NCBI RefSeq assembly: GCF_014356525.2
Contig: NC_052508.1
Coordinates: 62,873,775 to 62,937,774 of the forward strand
Direction of reading: 5' to 3'
From: Nilaparvata lugens
Lineage: Eukaryota; Arthropoda; Insecta; Hemiptera; Delphacidae
Length of the DNA stretch: 64,000 nucleotides
Part shown: piece after piece, positions 21,735-32,889 of the stretch
How positions within the stretch are numbered: the stretch's first letter is position 1
How the letters are laid out: the number at the start of each line of letters is the position of its first letter
The notes under the pieces: generated by a model
Seen by the model: only the letters and a program-made list of their open reading frames with translations
What the model was told of the DNA's origin: nothing
Database searches by the model: none
Program-made: the position numbers and the translations under genes

Positions 21735-22240
21735 AATTCAACTATACAATAGTTATTTGTGCAACTAGTGCGCAAAGTGACAGTTTGCTGCACCGAAAGA
21801 AACGTTTAAGGCGAGGGCGGAATGGTTTCTTGAGTGCAGCAGAGGAACTTTGCGCACGTATTTCACATTAAGTTTTTCCTACAGTTACCATTGAATATGA
21901 AAAGTGGGTAATTATGGGTAAAATTGCCTGAAATCCATCAAATAACTTAGTAGTGTTTGAATGGCGAGGCGGCTGTGTGGTGTGTGCTGTGGTGGCACTG
22001 TGCTGTTGCTGTCCTTGGTTATAATATATAATACTAATAATTAGCGCGTTGTGCTTGGTTGCACCTCTGCTCACTATAGCAGCCACAGCAGTCACTGTTA
22101 CCAACTTCATTTTGATTTTGCTGCACTGTTGCTCCATATAACCTACTAAGTATTTTGCGTTGCCATGTTGCAAATCTGGAGTGCAGAAAAATTTTTCCCG
22201 CACTAGAGCGGAAAAGTGATTCTTTGCGTTCTGTAATCAG
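21735..22240. repeat. interspersed repeat with internal hairpin; 111-codon minus frame
   Basis: GTGCGCAAAGTGACAG...GCTGCAC (21769-21793) is nearly the reverse complement of GTGCAGCAGAGGAACTTTGC... (21834-21857). A minus-strand frame (21868-22203) has ordinary composition but no recognised domain. I recall this unit as multi-copy in planthoppers; only one copy lies in the window. Confidence 0.4.
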
Positions 22241-22342
22241 TAAATAGAGAGTAATAACTAGAGAATTTTGCTGTTTCTAATGTTTCATTGCATTGATGTC
22301 AATTTTTATGATCGCAGAATAAGACTAGTGTGTGAGCACACT

Positions 22343-22461
22343 ACTGTCGGTCCCGGCTGAAGTATGACAGTCTTAAGGCCCATTGACGGCTTAAATTATA
22401 TATTCAGGCAATGGGATCTTCCCGCAAGGGACTCCCCACCAACAAAAGCCATACGAATTTA
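22343..22461 (+). mobile_element. SINE-B, 5'-truncated
   Basis: Starts inside the body at ACTGTCGGTCCCGGCTGAAG and runs to CCAACAAAAGCCATACGAAT. It lacks the tRNA-like head. Confidence 0.8.
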
Positions 22462-23095
22462 CTTTTACCCTACCTGTCAACTATTCGTTCCTTATTAATT
22501 TATTCTCAAATCGACTCAATGATAATTTACAAGATTTCTCAATTTTATATGAATTGAGCACCAATATAAAAAATAAAAACGGAAGACAGTTTGATGGTCT
22601 CGAGTGTTCTTAATTGAGTTATTTGATTTTTTTATATATTGACTGATATGATATTTTTAAGCATAATAGCATAGAGTAACCAAACTTGTATTGTCACACT
22701 CCAATAATATAATTATCATCCAAGATCTCAACAAATCTCCTAGTAGGTTAAAACCAAAGTTAGTAGACGTCTGTCTACTAACGTTGGGTCAAAACCGATT
22801 CGGGACTCATTGAATTCTTTTTGCGACGCAATTCTCAACAACGTCCACTCGTTTCCATTTCGGTCCGTAGCTGAGGACTGCTTGTACTCTCACTTATATA
22901 CGTGTGTACATAGATATATTCCCGTAATACAGACCGGTGACTAATTATTCTAATACCATATACTGAACAGCTTGGCTGACCAACAAAACGAAAGGTCACC
23001 ATTTTACGACTCAGTTGACACTAATCAAGGCAGCTGTAATTCTCTTTTCACTCGGTTTCTGTATATTAGTGTGATGAGGAATGAAGTAGAATAAT
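22462..23095. other. unassigned sequence
   Basis: Some CpG around 22800-23050; no coding frame or known repeat recognised. Confidence 0.4.
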
Positions 23096-23955
23096 GGAAT
23101 GATAAAGAGAAGAAGGTTAAAGAGATGGAAAGGAGAAGGAGGAGGAAAAAGGATGTGAAGAAGGTAGAGAAGGACAGGAAAAGGGGAAAGAGAAGAAGAA
23201 TGTGGAGAGGGTAGATGAGTACAGGAGAATGAGAAAGTTGAAAAGTGGGAGGAGGAGAAGGAAGAAAAAGAGGATAAGTAGGAGAGGAAGAGGAGGTGGT
23301 GGACGAGGAAAAGAAGAAGAAAAAGAGGGAGGTGAGGAAGGAGGAAAAGGAGAAGGCGAAGGAGGAGAAAATGAGAAGAAAAAGAAGAAATAGGAGTGAA
23401 GAAAAGTTATTGGATAGGTTAAAATATGGGAAAGGTTGAAAAAGTTGTAGAAGATGAAGAAATAGAAGGAGAGAGAAACGGTGACGCAGGATAAAAGAAG
23501 GAGATGACGATTAGAAGGACGCGAAGAAGAAGTAAAGGGAAAAGAGGCGAAGCGGAGGATGAGAAAAATTGGGAATATGATAAAAATAGAAGAATGTGGA
23601 GAAAAGGAAGAGAAAAAGATGGAGTTGGAGGAGAGGGAGACGAGAAGGAGAGAGAAATAGAATCATGCCAAAGCAAGAGAAAAATACATTATCAGTACAG
23701 TATCAGAAAATTAAAAAGGAATGGAGCAGATAAAGATTGATAAGGAGTAGAAGGAGGATGAGCAGTTGGAGGATAAAAAACAAAGAAAAATACAAAAAGA
23801 GATATGAAGAAGAAGAAGAAGAAGAAGAAGAAAAGAAGAAGAAGAAGAAGAAGAAGAAGAAGAAGAAGAAGAGAAGAAGAAGAAGAAGAAAAGAAGAAGA
23901 AGAAGAGAAGAAGAAGAAGAAGAAGAAGAAGAAGAAGGAGAAGAAAAAGTAGAAG
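23096..23955. repeat. extended purine-rich region with (GAA)n
   Basis: Almost continuous GA-rich sequence; a run of GAA/AAG lies at 23806-23950. Lys/Glu-rich plus frames and Ser/Leu/Phe-rich minus frames (60-120 codons) here are compositional. Confidence 0.85.
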
Positions 23956-24875
23956 AAGGACAGAATGAGTGGGAGAGTGAGTGATGACCAGTGCGAGGCC
24001 AACCACAAACCTTTAATTCTTGTAGAAACAATATTCCAACTGACCCACTAAAAGTATTAACGTGAACCCTCATGTCTCACCTCACTCTACCCTCCACAAT
24101 CTACCTAATTTGCATTCAGATTAAATCCAGCTTCAACTGTCTGCCATTCATACCACAGATTTATCTCAGCCTATTATACACTTCTTCAATCTTTTCTTTT
24201 CCACCTTTTATTTATTTTTTATTACTTGCACAACCGGAGATGAGTTGTTGTCAGTTTGTTTTCTCTGTCTCTCTGTTTACTCTCTCACTCTCTATATCAC
24301 CAATTTAAATCTATCTTCCCTCTTTGTTCTACAGTGGTGTACATTACTCACTGATGCCAAATTGTGACGATTATTAATTTTGTCCTCAATTTATACAGAC
24401 GTACAATCTTAACGAATCACCAAAAAATCTGCGTCAACATGATTAACTAAAAGCCCCCCCCCCCTCCACCAGAATTGAATTTCCCACCTACTCACTTCCC
24501 TTCCCCCCGCATCACTTAAGAACAGTCTTGTCTTAGAAATTAATAATATAATGATATGCAGATTAGTTTGCAAATGTAATGAGCAGTTATTTTTCTTGTT
24601 TTTTTTCCTCCACTAAATTGGAGAAACCATATCTGGTTTGTTTGAGGTTGGGACGTTTTTAAAGATAATTGTCGCCTGCAGCTGAGTGGCAAAGCAGATA
24701 ACTCCTATGTTTTGTGGCGGTGGAGATGAACAATTTATTTAGTTTAGAATTTTGTGAGTGTTGACAAGTAATTTTCCTGTATTTGTTTTGAAATGTTGTA
24801 TGGGTTTTGGAGATACATAAAACTTGATGCTGAATCACATGCATGGTTAGCATGTGAAGCCTTATATTCATCCGA
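23956..24875. other. unassigned; C run at 24454-24466
   Basis: No recognised gene or family apart from the C run and a pyrimidine-rich part near 24180-24330. Confidence 0.4.
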
Positions 24876-24950
24876 TAATTATATATTCAGGCGGTGGGAC
24901 CTTCCCGCAAGGGACTCCCCACCAACAAAAGCCATACGAATTTACTTTTT
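24876..24950 (+). mobile_element. SINE-B 3' end
   Basis: Only the last 75 bp: ATATATTCAGGCGGTGGGAC to CCAACAAAAGCCATACGAAT. Confidence 0.75.
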
Positions 24951-25385
24951 ACTATGTACATTGTATTCTCTATAAGCTGTATAGAAAAATTAAACTGTTT
25001 ATTTCATTCCATTCACACATGCACAGAATCAAAACAATAATTGTAATTATTGGAAAAGAAACAACAGAATTAATCAAAAATATTTCACTCCCAGATTTAA
25101 ATAGTTGATGAGCCAGTCTGGAAGAAATTATGATACCAATTCTTATAATTTCATTAATTCAGTCTCAACATTTACGAGGTACTTTCAATATGTACCAGAC
25201 AAATTACTACTTCCCAAAAACGGTTGAATTGATCAGATTAAATCCTCATAGAACTTCCAGGATAGTTGACATCTAAGAAGTCTTTCCGTGATATTTAATT
25301 TTCATATAGTGGGGTTACATTTTCTCAGATCAGCAAATAATCAATCTATGGTATTGGTACTTAGTAAATACTTGTAGCTTATATG
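24951..25385. other. unassigned sequence
   Basis: AT-rich, no recognised feature. Confidence 0.4.
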
Positions 25386-26073
25386 CTTTTACTTTCCTTG
25401 TGTACACGATATCTCATCTCCCAATTAACGGAATGACTTGAAATTTGGAACTTAAGGTCCTTACAATATAAGGATCCAACACGAACAATTTCGATCAAAT
25501 GCAATCCAAGATGACGGTTAAAATGGTGAAAATGTTTTCAAAAACAGGGTTTTTCGCGATTTCCTCGAAAACGGCTCCAACGATTTTGCTCAAATTTATA
25601 CTAAAAATAGTCATTGATAAGCTCTATCAACTGCCACAAGTCCCATATCTGTGAAAATTTCAGGAGCTCCGCCCCATCTATGCAAAGTTTGATTTTAGAT
25701 TCCCAATTATCAGGCTTTAGATACAATTTAAACAAAAAATTCCAAGTGGAAAAGATTGAGCATGAAAATCTCTTCAATTGATGTGCAGTAACATTTTTAC
25801 CTAACATTGAAAATAAGCTTAAAATTCGAAAAAATGTTATTCGAGAAAATCTGACTATTTCAATTACAAACTGTTGGCAACTGTTGATTCTATCAAATCA
25901 TTCACTTTGAAGAGATAGCATATACTTCGTGTGTCTCCAGCCTTATTATCCTGTTACCAGCTGGCTTGGATCTCTGAATAGTAAACTTGAGTTGCGCAGG
26001 AACACTAGCGTCAGGTGATCAATTTTCATAACGGCAAGGAAAGTTGTGTGAGTGCGCCACACCAGATTTTTCG
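25386..26073 (+). mobile_element. family E element lacking the TG module
   Basis: Starts CTTTTACTTTCCTTG and joins TGTACACGATATCTCATC directly; in the 33684 copy these are separated by about 460 bp that include the TG array. It continues through CATCTATGCAAAGTTTG to GAGTGCGCCACACCAGATTT. No coding frame or typical TIRs, so the class is unknown. Confidence 0.7.
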
Positions 26074-26574
26074 TAATCATGTCTATATTTTGAATAAACT
26101 CCTCTGGTTGTGTTGTACCTTCGACCACAGAAATAATTATTATTTACCAGGGATAACCACAAATTTACTTAGTTAATTATCTATCTGAAGCTTGCTCAAG
26201 GAATGCACTTGGGTGGTCGACTATCAAAAATTTAGATCCTCTGTTTTAAATGCCTTTTCGCTAACTCTCTGTTATAATTCCCAATAGCCTTCGTCAAATA
26301 CACAATTGCAACTAGTCTAACCAGCCAATAGCTGGGAACGCTAGACTAATGATCGTTAGTAATAGGTTAGAACATAAATCTATCATTTCTGCACGCACTA
26401 CATGACATGCAATTACAACTTGGATAAACTGGGGCGTACTTTCAGCAGTAATTGAAATTCATGCATGACTTTTACCATCGTGAGATTCATTTTGATTTGT
26501 CATCATTTCTCACAAGAAACATCAACGTTTCCCGATGTAACAATACTGCCACTATGGGGTGAATCTTTCAACTT
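26074..26574. other. unassigned sequence
   Basis: A small inverted pair (ACTAGTCTAACCAG and CTGGGAACGCTAGACT, 26310-26350) is the only structure noted. Confidence 0.35.
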
Positions 26575-27015
26575 ACACATAAAATCGTCAGCAATGCTTG
26601 CAAATAACATCAACGCTTTCCAATCAATGAATGCTGCCAATTTGATGTGGATCACACTACAACAATCTCTCTCTTTGAATAGAGTAACTAGAATTGAGCA
26701 ACTATAGTGTGGTCCACGTTATAATGACAGTGGATAAAGATAGAAGAATAGCGATGCCTCTGCATTAATTAATTATATCTCTACACAGTCAAAAACATAA
26801 TTGTCATCGTTGTGGACCTAGAAAAGGATAGTACCACCGTCTTTGTCGAATGATAGACAAGGATAGCAAAACCAAAGTTGATCAAATACTGTCATTATAA
26901 CGTGGACAGTATAGTTGAATCACATATAGTGAAATTCACTATAATCTGTCAGCATACCTTATAAATGACATCGATGCCTCACATACAAACAATGCTGACA
27001 TTGAAGTGGATCCCA
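26575..27015. repeat. diverged repeat pair flanking a MITE
   Basis: The left part (26585-26680: GTCAGCAATGCTTG...GATGTGGATCACACTAC) and the right part (26950-27015: GTCAGCATACCTTATAAATG...GAAGTGGATCCCAGTAC) are diverged copies in the same orientation. Related pieces lie at 17210-17287 and 17684-17757 on the other strand. Confidence 0.5.
26709..26909. mobile_element. 201-bp MITE between the repeat pair
   Basis: Ends GGTCCACGTTATAATGACAG and CTGTCATTATAACGTGGAC are inverted. Flanks ACTATAGT (26701-26708) and AGTATAGT (26908-26915) agree at 7 of 8 positions, compatible with an 8-bp hAT-type target duplication, although they overlap the assumed end by 2 bp. Confidence 0.6.
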
Positions 27016-27181
27016 GTACAGCACAGCAGGTAACTTTATTCCAAGATCTGTACATTATTACTGTATTTTCAACTGTTACAGAAGAATTTGCAAATCTGTA
27101 CTGTTTTCACTTTTTCTATCGCTAAAGTTTCCAAAGTTTTCTTGTGTTTTTGAATACATTTTTCAATGTTTGATTCTCTTA
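27016..27181. other. unassigned sequence
   Basis: No feature recognised. Confidence 0.4.
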
Positions 27182-27256
27182 AGGTGCGTACAGATATACG
27201 CGCCGCGAACATGAGCAATTCACTCCTAATCAGCTGATGCCAAGCTTTTTATATCT

Positions 27257-27480
27257 AATTATCATTTAACGAAAATCCTAAATAAATGCTGCAAATCACC
27301 CCGAAGACTTCTGCTACTGCAGACATTGACAACAGGGTTAACAGCTGGATAGAAATTCAATGAGAACTACTATCCAAAAATTAGTTGCCAGCCCGGGAAT
27401 CGAACCCGGTACCTCCCAATTGCTAGTCAGGAATGCTTACCCTTACACCAAACTGACAATCTATGGATAGCAGCGCTCAT
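27257..27480 (-). mobile_element. SINE-A copy, minus strand
   Basis: Read on the minus strand: TCAGTTTGGTGTAAGGGTAA (A-box region), CCGGGTTCGATTCCCGGGCT (B box), then a body ending ATTTAGGATTTTCGTTAAAT. The acceptor-like ends can pair, but the anticodon arm is degenerate, so it is not a tRNA gene. Confidence 0.75.
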
Positions 27481-27954
27481 TATAATACTTTAATATTCGT
27501 GTTTTGTTTCATAAAATAATAAAATGAGAAAACTATATAACAAATAAACATTCCATGCGACAAGATGAAATGAGTATTAAACAGAGACAGAGTGATTCAG
27601 CACCGGGAGACCCTCTTCATGGTAGCTATTCTACTTGAGCGCTGTAGTTCAACTACATAAAAAAACTAGTTAGACTGAGAAAAAATAGTTAACTGGGCAA
27701 AAAAGCGTGCATGCATATAACACAGTATGAGAATAGACTAGAATCGTTATCAATTTTCCGTGGTCCAGTAATTCCATTCCTATACCTATATTCTATTATT
27801 ATATGCCTATGTAGTTTCAATCTCTGACAATCTCTGGATAGCAGCGCTCATTTTATACAAAGCCATAGCGGTCAACCAGATTTACAGATGGAATTAAATA
27901 GAGAATGCATTTATTCAAATGCTAATTATTATTTAAAATCCTAAATAAATGGTA

Positions 27955-28190
27955 TCCAGAGATTGTCAGTTTGGTGTAAGGGTAAGCATTCCTGACTAGC
28001 AATTGGGAGGTTCCGGGTTCGATTCCCGGGCTGGCAACTAATTTTTGGATAGTAGTTCTCATCGAATTTCCATCCAGCTGTTAACCCTGTTGTCAATGTC
28101 TGCAGTAGCAGCTGATGATTTACAGCATTTATCTAGGATATTCGTTAAATAATAATTTAGCATTTGGATAAATGCATTCTCTATTTAATT
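27955..28190 (+). mobile_element. SINE-A copy, plus strand
   Basis: A box near 27970-27987 and B box near 28015-28027; TTGTCAG and CTGGCAA could form a 7-bp acceptor stem. The body matches 900-1034 and the minus-strand copy. Downstream, TTTAGCATTTGGATAAATGC pairs with the head at 27870-27915. Confidence 0.75.
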
Positions 28191-28304
28191 CCATCAGTAA
28201 ATCTTTTTATATCTGTATCTTACCGTTTCTGTAAAAATACAGATATAATCAGCTGATTAAAAGTGAATTGCTCATGTTCGCGGCGCGTATATCCGTACGC
28301 ACCT

Positions 28305-30125
28305 CTATATTGTGAACATTATAATAATCTGGGAATTCATTAATGGATAGTCCAATTTTTGACAACACTGCAGTCAAGTTTTCAGATAAAAGTTATTATT
28401 AGAATCTACTGTAGTACTCATGTTTTAAGCGCTTCCGGATTTCAAAAACGAATTATTAACTAGCACTACGTCATGAAAAGTATAATAGATAAGCATTGTT
28501 TCTCCATGAGTTTTAAACTCGATTTGTATGAATCTAGTCTGCGACTAGGTGGAAGAACAGATGAAAATAGATGGTGGAGTCAAACAAAAATATGTTCCTA
28601 AAATAGCAAATTATTATTCCTTGCTGTATCAGTCTACAACATGTTCAAAAATATTTCCCCCTTCAAAAATGCGTTCTTCATGAATTTACAAGACAAATTT
28701 TATGTTGTGAGATTATTATTCACATAAAGCAGTGGAAATTTGTTTTCCGCTACCTCAAAATACTGTGTCTACAATTTGGAAAAAACACTGTAAATAAAAT
28801 AATAAATATTTATTACTCAAACAAACCAAGACGAAAAACTACTGATTATTTTTAGAGTTTCGTAATATTATGTTTCACGGTAGGCTGTAGTTAACTATGT
28901 AGAGAAATCTGTGTTTCATGGTGAGAGTAAAAATTGGAAAAACAAATTCAAGTTATAACTTATAAGCTACAACCGAAGTTACGTACAAGTAAGGGCTTGG
29001 TTTAATAGGCCCTTAGGCGTTCGATCATAAAAACATGGGGTTGTAAAATTGATTATTATTGTTTTGTCGGGAATTTATTATTCTTCACACATGAAAAAGT
29101 GCCACGGTAGACATTGTGTACAATTCAAATAAGTTAGTAGCACAGAAGCTCAAATAATTTTTCAATTATTTAGGTTACTATTTTTTGGCAATAGTCGTAC
29201 AGTGAATCTATTCTTTCTTCTTTTTCTCTATTTTCCCTAATTTTAACTTTCCCTCCTAATTTCAAAATTTTTTACTCTCCTTCACTTACTATTTCATGGC
29301 GCTCACTTTCTTCTTCATCCTCAATTTTTTTCTCCTTCCTTCTCATTGTCATCTTATTATTTTTCCTTCTTTTTTCAGTTTTTGAGCTATTCTTCTTCCA
29401 AGTACTGTCAAATACTATCCTTACGTACTGTCAAATTATGTGAGCCAGTCCTTGATTTTTGAACACCTGTTATGGAATGATGGAAGTTGTTCATTCACGA
29501 AAGGAGCAACAGAACAAAGATAAAGTGGAAAATATGAACAGAAGAAACACAAAAGGAAACTGATCATGCTCAAAATATACTTGAAACAATTACAAGCAGT
29601 TAGCAAACTGGAAAATTGAAATGTGTATGTTTTGCCAGCAGAGTTAATTGGCTTGTCGAAAATTTTCCAGTTTATTAATCGTCTTGATTAGTTTTTTTAT
29701 AACTCTTCCACTCTCTCCCTTCTTTTTCGTCTGCTGCTTCTCCATGAAAGCTTTTGTTGAGGCGTTAGTAATTTTCTCATTAAGATTTCCAACAAAATAT
29801 GTTCTCTTTCTGTTTCCAGCTATGAAATTATGCTACATAAAATGTTAAAATGTTAGTGCTTTCGTTCATTTTTCAAAGATGACTGCCGCAATTTAATTTC
29901 TCTCTCTTTTCAACTCTCCCCACTCTTCTGTAATTTTCTTTAGTTAGTCACTGCATGTCTACTCTCTCACTTCAATTTCTTCACCTCAGAATAATATTAT
30001 TATTTACTCTCACTCTCACACAAGTCCAGCTTCACTATAATATAAGCTCCATCACCCATCACCGCAAGTCATAATAATGATGTGTACATCTGAACGTCTC
30101 AAAGGACGAATATTCTTTATTACTT
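28305..30125. other. unassigned sequence, 1.8 kb
   Basis: No gene, tandem array or family match found. Pyrimidine-rich parts at 29215-29400 and 29880-30020. A small inverted pair (AGGGCTTGG..., ...AATAGGCCCT) lies near 28992. Confidence 0.4.
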
Positions 30126-30456
30126 TCTCTTCTAATGTTTCTTCTTTTTCTTCTTCTTCTTCTTCTTCTTCTTCTTCTTCTTCTTCTTCTTCTTCTTCTT
30201 CTTCTTCTTCGGCTTATTCTTCTTCATCTTCTTCTTCTCCACCCCCTCCTCCTCATCCTCCTCCTCCTCTCACTCCTCCTCCTCCTCAACCTCCTCCCTC
30301 TTCTTCTTCTTCTTCTTCTTCTTCTTCTTCTTCTTCTTCTTCTTCTTCTTCTTCTTTTTCATCTTCTTCTTCTTCTTCTTCTTCTTCTTCTTCTTCTTCT
30401 TTTTCTTCTTCTTTTTCTTCTTCCTCTTCTTCTGCTTCATCATTATCCTCCTCAAG
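30126..30456. repeat. long (TTC)n/(TCC)n pyrimidine tract
   Basis: About 330 bp of TTC with a TCC-rich centre (30236-30300). Poly-Ser and poly-Leu frames (to 236 codons) are compositional. Confidence 0.95.
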
Positions 30457-30984
30457 TTAGCTCATTACCTGTCCTCTTTCCTTCATTAATTCATCACTTA
30501 CTGGCTCCTTCTTCTTTTTTCCTCCATCTTATTTTCATTTTCTTCTTCTTCTTTCTCGCTTGTCCTTCTTCTCACCATCAGCATCACCTTCTCATCCTCC
30601 TAATTTCCTTCGATACGAAAGTCATTCGTCTTCAGCTGCTGCATTTGCAACTCCTCTTAATTTCTCTTCATCTTCTTCTTCTCTCTCTTCTTCTCCATCT
30701 TTCTTTGTCTCCTACCAGGACGCTTACGACTCAGTCGTTGACGACCTTTCCGTTGCCCATTCACTCGTTCATTCATCAAGTCACTCATTCATTCATTTCT
30801 CAGCTCCATCTTGGTTCATTCACATTTCCTCTGATTGCAGGTTGATGTTGGATGTTGGATGTTGGATGTCGGAGGCTGTTAATCGAGCTAAGCCACCATT
30901 CAACAATTGCTGCCAACATTAAGTTTCATTCTGATCGTTAGGAGTTGATAATAACGGTAGTTTTCATCCCACATTGAACGAATA
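30457..30984. other. unassigned, pyrimidine-rich then mixed
   Basis: 30480-30720 stays pyrimidine-rich. GATGTTGGATGTTGGATG lies at 30842-30870. No gene recognised. Confidence 0.4.
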
Positions 30985-31473
30985 TTTTTGTAATCTCTTG
31001 ATTTAGTTAGCACTATTTTAGTAATTACTTGATTTAGTTAGCACTATTTTAGTAATTAATTGATTTAGTTAGCAATATTTCAGTAATTTCTTGATTTAGT
31101 TAGCACTATTTTAGTAATTACTTGATTTAGTTAGTACTATTTTAGTAATTACTTGATTTAGTTAGCACTATTTTAGTAATTACTTGATTTAGTTAGCACT
31201 ATTTTAGTAATTACTTGATTTAGTTAGCACTATTTTAGTAATTACTTGATTTAGTTAGCACTATTTTAGTAATTACTTGATTAAGTTAGCACTATTTTAG
31301 TAATTACTTGATTTAGTTAGCACTATTTTAGTAATTTCTTGATTTAGTTAGCACTATTTTAGTGATTACTTGATTTAGTTAGCACTATTTTAGTAATTAC
31401 TTGATTTAGTTAGCACTATTTCAGTAATTACTGGATTAAGTTAGCAATGTTCCAGTAATTACTTGATTTTGAA
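30985..31473. repeat. 31-bp tandem array
   Basis: About 15.8 units of a 31-bp monomer containing TTACTTGATTTAGTTAGCAC. The inner units are nearly identical and the outer units carry more changes, as expected if exchange homogenises the centre. Confidence 0.95.
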
Positions 31474-32057
31474 AGCACTCCAAATAAGATTCATTTAATG
31501 TTGAAGGAAAATGCAAAATGTCCAATATTGAAGTTTTATCGGAATTTCAATAATTTTGAATACTCTGAATTCTCAGAAGTTCATTGAATCAATTAGTTGT
31601 TCCAAGTTATTCTATTTGTTCTCACGTTGAGCTAGACCCTACAGGTTCCGCAACAAGTAATGTAACATGTTTCAGGTATTTGTGGCAATGTAAACTGTCC
31701 CTGAGAGGAGGTATCTTTGGTTAGGGTGTGTATGGGTTGGTGGTCAACAAGTCTGGGTTTCCCTGCGTCTGTGGTGGGGAGGGGTAGTTTGGCAGGGGAT
31801 GTAGTTACTGTAGGATGGTGGTGAAGGGAGGGGGAACAATGTGTACGTTGGCCAACAATGCAGGTTGTTGAGGGAGCAACAGGTTCCCCTATTGTCAGTG
31901 AGTCACTCAGTTTTCTCTTTCACTCTCTCTCACTTAATCTATCTCTCTTTTTCTTTCCCTTTTTTCTCTCACTTATTCTCTCTTCTACTACAATTTTCAT
32001 CTCTCTTCCTTGATTTCTTCCTCCAAGTAGAAGGTTTGGAGTAACTCCCAAATAGGT
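31474..32057. other. unassigned; GT/GG-rich 31690-31830
   Basis: 31690-31830 is G-rich with GGTGGGG and GGGAGGGG words; 31905-32010 is CT-rich. No gene recognised. Confidence 0.4.
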
Positions 32058-32385
32058 TATTTATTTATTTCATTTATTTGCAATACAAATGTGACTAATG
32101 TAATAAAATTGGTAGATAAAATAATAAGGTAGTCCTTGTGCTATTTTTCTTCCAAATTTGTAGGTGACACAGTCCAAGATGAGGTTAGAATTTCACATGT
32201 ACAATTTTTACAAAATTCTAGTCCAAAATAAACATGAAAACTATAAATTTTGAATTTAGTAGGCTTGAATTAATAAATTGATCAGAAATATTCCACTCAA
32301 TTACCACTTGTAACAAATAATATTAAGTTATTTAAGAGAATTTGGAACCATTGAAGAAACACAAACTTGTAAACACTAAAGCTCA
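32058..32385 (-). mobile_element. family A retroposon, near full length
   Basis: Minus-strand copy from an AATAAATAA-type tail to AAGCTTTAGTG-type sequence (plus strand: AACACTAAAGCTCAA). It matches the 7720-8048 copy throughout. Confidence 0.7.
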
Positions 32386-32429
32386 AATAATAGTCTTTAA
32401 TGAAGCTTAAATTAATAGTCAAATAATAA

Positions 32430-32889
32430 TATCGAGTGACCTGGCTTGCTCAGGTCTGGTTTCAGAGTTCTCAGGTCGAAACTGATCAATTTCAGGGCCT
32501 CTGCCATGTTCCCGCGCATATCAAGTCCACTTTTCTAAGATCTGAGCCAGCTGGTGACAGAAGTCTGATAGCAGACTTCGTGTGTCTCCAGCGTTATTGT
32601 CCTGTCATAGTGAATGATTTGATAGAATCAACAGTTGTCAACAGTTTGCAATTGAATAATCTTATTTTCTCTAATTTCGAGCTCATTTTCAATTTTAAGT
32701 GAAAATGTTACTGAACATTAATTGTAGAGATTTGTATGCTCAATCTTTTCCAATTGAAAATTTTTTGTTAAAATTGTATCCGAAGCTTGATAATTGAAAA
32801 TCTAAAATCAAACTTTGCATAGATGGTGCAGTGCTCCTGAAATTTTTACAGATATGGGACTTGTAGCAGTTGATAGAGCATATCAATGA
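32430..32889 (-). mobile_element. family E fragment with an internal inversion
   Basis: 32533-32889 is a minus-strand copy of the 3' half of family E. Within it, 32561-32606 (GCAGACTTCGTGTGTCTCCA and onwards) reads in the opposite orientation to both sides. GTGACAG before it and CTGTCA at its end are complementary. 32430-32532 is a diverged continuation. Confidence 0.65.

Larger units (their letters stand above)
27257..28202. mobile_element. 946-bp SINE-A inverted composite inside the MITE
   Basis: The 12-bp direct repeat CTTTTTATATCT (27245-27256 and 28203-28214) flanks it exactly. It contains a SINE-A copy on the minus strand (27257-27480), a minus-strand SINE-A head (27829-27950) and a plus-strand SINE-A copy (27955-28190), so most of it can fold back. 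Confidence 0.75.
27182..28304. mobile_element. family G MITE split by an insertion
   Basis: The two parts (27182-27256 and 28215-28304) together give 165 bp that match the intact 164-bp copy at 52189-52352 across their length. Inverted ends include ACGCGCCGCGAACATGAGCA. The insertion lies between them. Confidence 0.85.

Noticed and set aside
23711..24073. 120-codon minus frame with Ser/Leu/Phe runs
   Set aside because: Lies over the GAA tract; composition only.
30077..30845. Ser-rich and Leu-rich proteins of up to 236 codons
   Set aside because: They are readings of TTC/TCC simple repeats; open frames result from base composition.
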